Source: Nitrososphaerales archaeon TH703 (GTDB lineage Archaea > Thermoproteota > Nitrososphaeria > Nitrososphaerales > Nitrososphaeraceae). From it: a DNA stretch of 10,352 bases. Below the pieces are notes generated by a model, which worked only from the letters and a program-made list of their open reading frames with translations, was not told the origin of the DNA and searched no databases. The stretch is from assembly GCA_014523525.1 (NCBI GenBank), contig JAATVL010000131.1, positions 1-10,352 of the forward strand, in the 5' to 3' direction. This document shows positions 4,530 to 10,352 of the stretch, in pieces; within the stretch, counting starts at the first letter, position 1, and the number at the start of each line of letters is the position of its first letter. The position numbers and the translations under genes were made by a program.

Positions 4530-5765
4530 TTGAAAAAAAAATATGAACAATCTATAGAGATCAAAGGCCATCTCATTGATTCAATGATTTTGACTAGAAT
4601 ATTTGACAAGATCATGGACTTAAAGGGAGACTTTAATGTTCTTGAATTTAATGTTGGAAAAAAGAAAGATGAATTGAGTTATGCAAGATTATTGATAACA
4701 GGAAAAAATAAAAAACATCTTGACCAGTTATTAGAATCAGTTTTTATAGAAGGTGCACAACCAACTAAAATTAGTGGAGTCATCCTAAAGTCTGCTCCAA
4801 GGAACATGGTAATGCCAAGAGATTTCTACAGTACAACTAACAATACCACACAAATTTTATTCAATAATAAGTGGATTGATGTTGAGAATATGATGATGGA
4901 TAAGTGTATTGTAGTTGATCTTAGGAACAGAAAGGCAGAATGTAGAAAAATTAGGGATATTCGTAGTGGAGATATGATAGTAACCGGTGAACAAGGAGTT
5001 AGAATATTACCTGAGGAACGCCCAAGGGAAGGTGTTGACATTTTTCAATTTATGAGTAGTACAAGTTCCAGTGAAAGGCCCACTCAACAGATTGCAAGAA
5101 AAATAGCAATGGATATTTACAGTACGAAGAATAATGATGGAAAAATAGTGGTCACTGCCGGGCCAGTAATTGTCCATTCTGGTGCCGCAGAATCACTAGC
5201 CAAGATGATTAGAATGGGGTATATAGATGGACTACTTACCGGTAATGCATTGGCTGTCCACGATATAGAAAATTCACTATTTGGTACTTCTTTGGGGATG
5301 AATGTAAAAGATGGAACATTAGCAATTCGTGGTCATAGAAATCACATGCAGGCAATAAACGAGATTTTTAGAACAGGCTCCATAGAAGAGATGGTAGAGA
5401 AAAATATTCTAAAATCTGGAATCATGTATGAATGTATAAAAAATAATGTACAATTCGCTCTTTGTGGATCGATTAGAGATGATGGACCTATTCCAGGAGT
5501 AATTACTGATATTATAGAAGCGCAAAATAGATACAGAGAAATTTTAGCAGACACAAAAATGGTTCTTATGCTCTCTACTATGTTACATTCAATTGCCGTA
5601 GGGAATATGATTCCTGCGCGAGTAAAGGTCGTCGCAGTAGATATAAGTCAGGCTGTTGTAACAAAGCTGCTAGATAGAGGAACGACACAAGCAATAGGAA
5701 TTGTCAGCGACATTGGTGCATTTCTTCCAATGGTATTAGGTCAATTAGAACAAATATCCAAATAA
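4530..5765 (+). CDS. Archaeal ornithine cyclodeaminase, TIGR00300 / LOR-SDH family
   Basis: The 411-residue protein matches the archaeal TIGR00300 family over its whole length. The N-terminal domain (about 1-90) has IEIKGHLIDSMILTRIFDKI and LEFNVGKKKDELSYARL. The C-terminal NAD-binding domain has VTAGPVIVHSGAAESLAKMI (208-227), LLTGNALAVHDIE (235-247), GHRNHMQAINEIF (268-280), ALCGSIRDDGPIPGV (310-324) and AVDISQAVVTKLLDRGT (369-385). A family member from Methanococcus maripaludis (MMP1218) was shown, as I recall, to convert ornithine to proline and ammonia. The same domain forms the C-terminal half of cyanobacterial ArgZ/AgrE. The protein would provide proline from arginine-pathway ornithine. 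The start is TTG at 4530, before the conserved EIKGH, with TGATC just upstream as a weak ribosome-binding match. It is the last gene of the HD operon. Confidence 0.88.
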   Translation: MKKKYEQSIEIKGHLIDSMILTRIFDKIMDLKGDFNVLEFNVGKKKDELSYARLLITGKNKKHLDQLLESVFIEGAQPTKISGVILKSAPRNMVMPRDFYSTTNNTTQILFNNKWIDVENMMMDKCIVVDLRNRKAECRKIRDIRSGDMIVTGEQGVRILPEERPREGVDIFQFMSSTSSSERPTQQIARKIAMDIYSTKNNDGKIVVTAGPVIVHSGAAESLAKMIRMGYIDGLLTGNALAVHDIENSLFGTSLGMNVKDGTLAIRGHRNHMQAINEIFRTGSIEEMVEKNILKSGIMYECIKNNVQFALCGSIRDDGPIPGVITDIIEAQNRYREILADTKMVLMLSTMLHSIAVGNMIPARVKVVAVDISQAVVTKLLDRGTTQAIGIVSDIGAFLPMVLGQLEQISK

Positions 5766-5841
5766 TGAAATTAGTAATTAGATTAGATGAACCTGAAGAA
5801 AAGATGTTAATTCATCATCATTTTACGTTAGTGAAAATATC

Positions 5842-7284
5842 CTACGCATTAGGTTTTTTTAATTTATTATTTATTAGACGCATTGCAATTTTTGGATCTG
5901 CACGTCCATTGGTAAACTTCATAACTTTTCCAAGCAAGAAATTTATTGCTTCATGATTCGTTTTTGCATCTTCAACGGCAGATTTTTCTGTATCAAAAAC
6001 TGACTGAACTGCGTCCATGAGGATTTTTTCATCAGCTATCTTGAAAGAATTTGTATTATTCACAATTTCCGACGGTAACAATCCGCTTTCGAATATTTTG
6101 ACTAGAATATCTTTTGCTGTAATTCTACTAATCTTATTTCCTTCAATCATTTTAACTAATTCTGCGATATGCTCTGGTTTCACCTTCATATTTCTCAAAT
6201 AGTCAGTACTGTCACTATCATCTTCAATCATGCTCTTAAATTCAGTAATTAGAAAATTGGCTATTTCGACAGGTGAAAAATATATCTTCAGTGTAGACTC
6301 AAAAAAATCAGCCAATTTCTTATCATTTATGAGGATATCGGATATATGTTCTGACAATTTATATTTTGATACAAAACGATCGAATCTTTGGCTTGGTAGT
6401 TCGGGCATATGAACTTTTAAATTAGAAACAAAATTATCACCTAATACAATAATCGGAATATCAGGTTCTGGAAAATATCGATAATCATGCTCTTCTTCTT
6501 TACTTCTTGACTTATATGTAATTTTTTTCTTATCATCCCAATGTCGCGTTTCAGACTCTATTTTGATATTCCGGTTATACATGCTAGTTTGCCTAGTAAT
6601 TTCATAGTTGATGGCTTTTTCAACTTCCTTAAAGGAGTTAATATTTTTAATTTCTACCTTGTTACCACCTTTCATGGACACATTTACATCACATCTTACT
6701 GATCCCTCCATCAAAGTATTGCATACACCAAGATGTTCAAGTGTCAACGATAATTTATTTAAAAATAGCCTAACCTCTTTTGGATTTGTAAAATCAGGCT
6801 CTGTGACTATTTCGATCAAGGCAACGCCGGCCCTATTGTAGTCTATCAAAGCAGAGTTCCTAACGTTCATGCCGCCCTCAAGATAATTAATTCTCCCGGG
6901 ATCCTCCTCCAATTGAATTCTACTAATTCTAATTTTTTTTGAATCATCCAGCTCAAATGAGCCCTCTGCTCCTATACTTGAAAAGCCATAGACATTATAT
7001 TGGGTTATCTGAAAGTTTTTCGGTAAATCTGGATAAAAATAATTTTTACGATAAAACATAATCTTGTCTGGAACTTTACACCCTAAAGCAATGGATGTCA
7101 TTGTAGAATATTGTATAGCCTTTTTATTGATAATTGGTAAAGTACCTGGTAATCCACAACATGTTTCACAAATGTTTGTATTGGGTCTCAGATCACGATA
7201 GTTTCCACGACAAGAACAAAATAGTTTACTTTCAAGCACAGTTATCTGAGCGTGAATTTCCAATCCGATCATTACCAAACTCAT
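5842..7284 (-). CDS. gatB: Asp-tRNA(Asn)/Glu-tRNA(Gln) amidotransferase subunit B
   Basis: GatB is the kinase and tRNA-binding subunit of the GatCAB transamidase: it activates the carboxylate of the mischarged aminoacyl-tRNA with ATP and receives ammonia from GatA. The 480-residue protein is complete. It has MIGLEIHAQI at the start and four zinc-ligand cysteines in two knuckles (Cys23, Cys25, Cys39, Cys42). Further motifs are FYRKNYFYPDLPKNFQITQY (77-96), IQLEEDPGR (123-131), NRAGVALIEIVTEPD (150-164), EGSVRCDVNVSM (193-204) and EEHDYRYFPEPDIP (264-277). A helical region and a C-terminal YqeY-like domain for the tRNA elbow, ending in GKVMKFTNGRADP, complete it. The ATG overlaps the gatA stop as ATGA, which fixes the start. 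In archaea the enzyme normally serves Asn-tRNA formation, because Gln-tRNA is made by GatDE. Confidence 0.97.
   Translation of the reverse strand: MSLVMIGLEIHAQITVLESKLFCSCRGNYRDLRPNTNICETCCGLPGTLPIINKKAIQYSTMTSIALGCKVPDKIMFYRKNYFYPDLPKNFQITQYNVYGFSSIGAEGSFELDDSKKIRISRIQLEEDPGRINYLEGGMNVRNSALIDYNRAGVALIEIVTEPDFTNPKEVRLFLNKLSLTLEHLGVCNTLMEGSVRCDVNVSMKGGNKVEIKNINSFKEVEKAINYEITRQTSMYNRNIKIESETRHWDDKKKITYKSRSKEEEHDYRYFPEPDIPIIVLGDNFVSNLKVHMPELPSQRFDRFVSKYKLSEHISDILINDKKLADFFESTLKIYFSPVEIANFLITEFKSMIEDDSDSTDYLRNMKVKPEHIAELVKMIEGNKISRITAKDILVKIFESGLLPSEIVNNTNSFKIADEKILMDAVQSVFDTEKSAVEDAKTNHEAINFLLGKVMKFTNGRADPKIAMRLINNKLKKPNA
5854..5860 (+). terminator. Oligo-T terminator candidate for the HD-unknown-cyclodeaminase operon
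   Basis: Seven T in a row, then AT-rich TTTATTATTTATTA, lie about 90 bp after the cyclodeaminase stop, in plus-strand orientation. This is inside the last codons of gatB, which is encoded on the other strand. Transcripts from the two sides would therefore overlap slightly at their 3' ends. Confidence 0.45.
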
Positions 7285-8726
7285 GTTAAACTTGGTCTCC
7301 TTTGAATATTGATGGTATTTTCAAGGGCATATGATACATCGATTAGCTTTTGTTCTTCAAATGGTGCAGCCATCAGCTGCAATCCTATAGGAAGACCGTT
7401 ACTAAATCCAACGGGCAGTGATATTGCAGGAATTCCTGCAAGATTGGCTATAACTGTGTTTATATCAACAAGATACATCTTAATTGGATCATCTATTTTT
7501 TCACCAAACTTGAATGGAAGGATCGGCATTGTTGGTCCAATCAACAGATCGTATTTTTTGAATAACTTAAGTAATTCCAACTTTAATAGTGAGCGAAGAC
7601 TCCTAGCCTTGAGATAATATTTACTATAATATCCCGAAGAGAGAACATATGATCCTATTAGTATTCTCCTTTTTACCTCTTCCCCAAAGTTTTTTCTAAC
7701 ATTACTAAAATAAGTATCCCATTTGTATTCCTCTATTGGAAGGTGAAACCCATATCGAATATTATCATATCTCGCAAGGTTACTACTCGCTTCGGCGCTT
7801 GCAAGAGTATAATATGAGGGCAAAGCATAATGCAGATTTTTTATCGATATTTCATCACACGTGCATCCTATCTCTTTAAATTTATCAGATGCAGAATAAA
7901 CCGTTCCTGTAACTTCATGATCACCACCGTTAATCAACTCCTTTACTATCGCAATGTCAAATTTGTCTAATTTATTATTAATAGTAATTGGTGATGATGA
8001 CATACTTGTATTATCACTATTATCTTTTCCAGAAATTATGTTCATTATAAGTACTATGTCCTTAACCGATCTGCATATGGGACCAATTTGTTCTAGACTA
8101 TTTGCATAGGAAATTAAACCGTATCTACTTACCCTTCCATAAGTTGGTTTAAGTCCAACAACTGAACAGAAACTTGCAGGGCATCTTATTGAACCTCCAG
8201 TGTCCGAGCCGAGAGAAACAGTACATTCTCCAGCCGCAACAGCAGCGCCACAACCACCTGATGATCCACCAGGTACATAATCTAAGTTCCACGGATTATG
8301 AGTTGGATGATATCTACTGTACTCTGTCGTTGAACCCATACCAAATTCATCCAAGTTTAATTTCCCTAATATTATTGCCCCATTTTGTTTCAGGTTCCGT
8401 ATGACTGTCGCATCATATGATGGAACATAATCTTCTAGCATTTTTGATGCGCACGTAGTTCGGATATCTTTTGTAGAAATGTTATCCTTTATTCCGACCG
8501 CTACTCCACCTAAGTAACCTATATCTTCATTCTCTTTAATTTTTCTATCTATTAACTTTGCAGAAGATAACGCTCTTTCAGTGTCTAGTGTAATAAACGA
8601 GTTTAACTTTGATTCCACATCTTCTATTGTTTTAATGACAGTACTAACGTACTCTTCAGCAGTAAATAATCCTTCTTTTATACCTTCAACTACCTCATGT
8701 GCCAGTAGATTATGTAGGCCTGACAT
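7281..8726 (-). CDS. gatA: Asp-tRNA(Asn)/Glu-tRNA(Gln) amidotransferase subunit A
   Basis: GatA is the glutamine amidase of the GatCAB complex; it releases ammonia that is channelled to GatB. The 481-residue protein has the amidase-signature domain with the whole Ser-cisSer-Lys triad: Lys80 in GVAVGIKDN, cis-Ser155 in GGSSGG (153-158) and nucleophile Ser179 in GSDTGGSIRCPA (173-184). Nearby are LGKLNLDEFGMGSTTE (120-135) and GLKPTYGRVSRYGL (191-204), and the conserved C-terminal PAISLPVGFSNGLPIGLQLM. This numbering agrees, within a residue, with that of bacterial GatA. The start ATG lies one base after the gatC stop codon, and the gene ends in a 4-base overlap with gatB, so the three subunits are translationally coupled. 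The active site is complete. Confidence 0.97.
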   Translation of the reverse strand: MSGLHNLLAHEVVEGIKEGLFTAEEYVSTVIKTIEDVESKLNSFITLDTERALSSAKLIDRKIKENEDIGYLGGVAVGIKDNISTKDIRTTCASKMLEDYVPSYDATVIRNLKQNGAIILGKLNLDEFGMGSTTEYSRYHPTHNPWNLDYVPGGSSGGCGAAVAAGECTVSLGSDTGGSIRCPASFCSVVGLKPTYGRVSRYGLISYANSLEQIGPICRSVKDIVLIMNIISGKDNSDNTSMSSSPITINNKLDKFDIAIVKELINGGDHEVTGTVYSASDKFKEIGCTCDEISIKNLHYALPSYYTLASAEASSNLARYDNIRYGFHLPIEEYKWDTYFSNVRKNFGEEVKRRILIGSYVLSSGYYSKYYLKARSLRSLLKLELLKLFKKYDLLIGPTMPILPFKFGEKIDDPIKMYLVDINTVIANLAGIPAISLPVGFSNGLPIGLQLMAAPFEEQKLIDVSYALENTINIQRRPSLT

Positions 8727-8727
8727 C

Positions 8728-9000
8728 TTATTTCATCTTAGGTCCTCTTAAGAAACCATCTTCTGTCAGGTTCTTAGTTATTCGTAGTGCCCCCGACATT
8801 CTGACCACATCGTCTCTCAGCTCATCGAATTTCATTTCCTGCAAATCCAGAACATTCGAATCATCGGAAGCAAGTTCTTCAAGAATATCAATATATTCAA
8901 TTGTCTTGTCCAATTGTTCGGGGAATTTTTTAGCTTCATCTTCAGATAGATTGATTTTAGATATCTGAGCAAGATACTCTAATTCATCTTTTGAAATCAT
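8728..9000 (-). CDS. gatC: Asp-tRNA(Asn)/Glu-tRNA(Gln) amidotransferase subunit C
   Basis: GatC is the small subunit that wraps around the GatA-GatB interface and stabilises the complex. The 90-residue product has the family layout: an N-terminal helix pair (ELEYLAQISKINLSEDEAKK), a second helix ending TIEYIDILEEL, an extended linker, LRDDVV, and a C-terminal segment ITKNLTEDGFLRGPKM. The last part corresponds to the usual region ending in a Phe-containing motif. Length is normal. The ATG lies 33 bp after the aspS stop on the same strand, with an AT-rich TATA-like element in that gap, so an internal promoter is possible besides read-through from aspS. The stop is one base from the gatA start. 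Confidence 0.93.
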   Translation of the reverse strand: MISKDELEYLAQISKINLSEDEAKKFPEQLDKTIEYIDILEELASDDSNVLDLQEMKFDELRDDVVRMSGALRITKNLTEDGFLRGPKMK

Positions 9001-9020
9001 AATATTCTCATCTTGTCATA

Positions 9021-9030
9021 GATATATTAT
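9021..9030 (-). promoter_or_regulatory. Possible internal TATA box for gatCAB
   Basis: In the 33-bp aspS-gatC gap the minus strand reads ATAATATATC, centred about 25 nt before the gatC ATG. That is the spacing for leaderless initiation. It could allow gatCAB to be made independently of aspS, but AT-rich spacers give such matches by chance. Confidence 0.3.
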
Positions 9031-9033
9031 TTG

Positions 9034-10352
9034 TTAAGGTGATAATCGATCTATGTCTCTAGGAAACAATACAACATCCCTAATATTGTCAACATTGCAC
9101 ATGCTCATCATTAACCTTTCAAGCCCTAATCCGAACCCTGCGTGAGGTGGCATGCCATAATCAAAAACTTTCAAATGGAAGTCAAATGCTTCCGTGTTTA
9201 ATCCCTGTTTTTTCATTCTTTCAATCAGCTCATGTTTATTTTGGATTCTTGTGCTTCCTGACGATAATTCTAGATTTCTATACATCAAATCGAAAGATTC
9301 ACACTCTGTTCCTGTAGATTTTGGTTTCACATAGAAGGGCTTTATTGAAGTGGGCCAATCAACTATGAAGTAAAAATTCTTCACATCATTATCCTCTAGA
9401 TTACGTAACTTTTGTTGTGAAATGTCATCTCCCCATTCAATTGATTGTCCAGCATTCTGCAACTTTTCTATTAGATCTGAATATCTATATCTTTGAAATG
9501 GAAATGATAGTTCAGGGAGTTCTATTTTTAGATAGTCGAGATGTGACTTATTCTTGTCTTTTACTTGATCCCACAAAAAATGAATCATTCTTTCTAAAAT
9601 TTCCATTATATCATTATAATCGGCATATGCTTTCTCGATATCGATTGATGTGGCCTCTGACAGATGTCTATTTGTTCGTGAGGGTTCTGCCCTAAAAATG
9701 GGGCCTATTTCAAATACGTTTTCAAATGCCATGGTCAGCTGCTCTTTATAAAGCTGGGGACTTTGAGTCAAAAATGCTTCTCTATCGTAATAAAAAATAG
9801 GAAAGAGTGTAGCTCCACCTTCAGTTGCCGTAGCAATTATTTTAGGTGTATTAACTTCGATAAAGCCTTCATTTCTGAGAAATTCCCTACATGAGTTCAA
9901 TACAGTATATCTTATGCTAAAAATTGATTGAAGATACGGTCTACGTAGATCTATTGCTCTTAGGTCTAATCTAGTATCAATACCAACTCCTTTCCTACTT
10001 TGAATAACGATAGGAGAATTCTTGTTAGCCAAAGAAAGAATTTTAAAATCAATTGGAATTATCTCTATTCCATTTGGTGCTTTTGGTTCACCTCTAACTT
10101 TACCCTTTATTGCAATAGAAGCGTGTTCTCTAATTTTTGGTATTTCAGACGTGAGCGATGTCGGATATTCATTTTTCTTCAAGATAACTTGAATATTACC
10201 AAATCTGTCGTTTATTGTGATAAATTTTATGTTACTATGTTCACGAATCGAAGAGATCCATCCGACAATTAATACCTCCTTTCCGTTCATGGATGTATCA
10301 ATACTTTTGGAATAATGTGTTCTTTTCCAGGTTAGATCTGCTGAACTATTCA
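9034..10352 (-). CDS. aspS: Aspartyl-tRNA synthetase, archaeal type, probably non-discriminating; 5' end outside the window
   Basis: This class II synthetase activates aspartate and charges tRNA(Asp); the non-discriminating form also charges tRNA(Asn). Numbering below counts from the in-frame Met at 10290. The N-terminal OB-fold (to about 85) reads anticodons. The catalytic domain has TPKIIATATEGGATLFP (148-164), QSPQLYKEQL (176-185), motif 2 around FRAEPSRTNRHLSEATSID (199-217) and motif 3 GFGLGLERL (385-393). The Met at 10290 is not the true start: the same frame stays open to the window edge, and the upstream residues (LTWKRTHYSKSIDTS) match the conserved RTHYS opening of archaeal AspRS. 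No start codon occurs in the visible upstream part. Pro72 (GEPKAPNG) sits where I recall archaeal relaxed enzymes having Pro and discriminating ones Lys. It leads the gatCAB operon. Confidence 0.96.
   Translation of the reverse strand, partial: NSSADLTWKRTHYSKSIDTSMNGKEVLIVGWISSIREHSNIKFITINDRFGNIQVILKKNEYPTSLTSEIPKIREHASIAIKGKVRGEPKAPNGIEIIPIDFKILSLANKNSPIVIQSRKGVGIDTRLDLRAIDLRRPYLQSIFSIRYTVLNSCREFLRNEGFIEVNTPKIIATATEGGATLFPIFYYDREAFLTQSPQLYKEQLTMAFENVFEIGPIFRAEPSRTNRHLSEATSIDIEKAYADYNDIMEILERMIHFLWDQVKDKNKSHLDYLKIELPELSFPFQRYRYSDLIEKLQNAGQSIEWGDDISQQKLRNLEDNDVKNFYFIVDWPTSIKPFYVKPKSTGTECESFDLMYRNLELSSGSTRIQNKHELIERMKKQGLNTEAFDFHLKVFDYGMPPHAGFGLGLERLMMSMCNVDNIRDVVLFPRDIDRLSP

Noticed and set aside
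5765..5956. 63-codon plus-strand ORF whose ATG overlaps the cyclodeaminase stop (TAATG)
   Set aside because: Although the junction looks like coupling, more than half the frame is antisense to the conserved C-terminus of gatB, a T-run terminator lies inside it, and the peptide resembles no family I know.
7309..7617. 102-codon plus-strand ORF inside gatA
   Set aside because: It is the mirror frame of a highly conserved gene and the translation shows no domain; the same applies to the other plus-strand ORFs between 6017 and 10272.
1..10352. CRISPR array, insertion sequence, integron or prophage
   Set aside because: No direct repeats with regular spacers, transposase or integrase motifs, terminal repeats or target duplications were seen; the content is housekeeping genes and small archaeal proteins.

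Overview
The window looks like chromosomal DNA of an AT-rich archaeon, most likely an ammonia-oxidising thaumarchaeon (Nitrososphaerota). This is inference from several signs: leaderless-style TATA boxes about 25 nt before start codons, TTG and GTG starts, an intron-containing archaeal tRNA-Phe, an archaeal-type AspRS next to gatCAB, an archaeal ornithine cyclodeaminase, a stand-alone RAM domain and small C2H2 and zinc-ribbon proteins. No mobile element, phage gene or CRISPR array was seen.

Layout. Positions 1-259 (minus) hold the N-terminal part of an unrecognised protein cut by the window edge. A divergent intergenic region of almost 400 bp follows, with a large symmetric palindrome at 473-512 and a possible 42-codon ORF that overlaps, by ATGA, a class III nucleotidyl cyclase-like gene (655-1476, plus). 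Next is a stand-alone Lrp/AsnC-type RAM domain gene (1552-1806, plus), convergent with a minus-strand pair: a 55-residue CxH/CxxC protein (2014-2181) and a small two-helix membrane protein (1799-2017), joined by a GTGA overlap. Upstream on the same strand is tRNA-Phe(GAA) with a non-canonical intron (2230-2324). The plus strand then carries a 53-residue C2H2 zinc-finger protein (2465-2626), a PduO/MMAB-type cob(I)alamin adenosyltransferase (2768-3343), a doubtful one-helix ORF (3374-3535), and a probable operon of an HDDC2/YfbR-like HD phosphohydrolase, an unrecognised 108-residue protein and a TIGR00300 (LOR/SDH) ornithine cyclodeaminase (3587-5765).

From 5842 to the right edge the minus strand is one tight operon read right to left: aspS (5' end outside the window), gatC, gatA, gatB. 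Together these encode the indirect route to Asn-tRNA(Asn). A relaxed-specificity AspRS charges tRNA(Asn) with aspartate and GatCAB amidates it. The AspRS has proline at a position I recall as separating non-discriminating archaeal enzymes from discriminating ones, which fits the synteny.

The window is mostly housekeeping. The best leads are: cyclase-like protein with all metal and ATP-selecting residues but Ser and Lys in place of the transition-state Asn and Arg; the palindrome upstream of it; the tRNA-Phe intron inside the 5' anticodon stem; and three short genes (zinc ribbon, C2H2 finger, possible cyclase leader ORF) that length cut-offs tend to miss.
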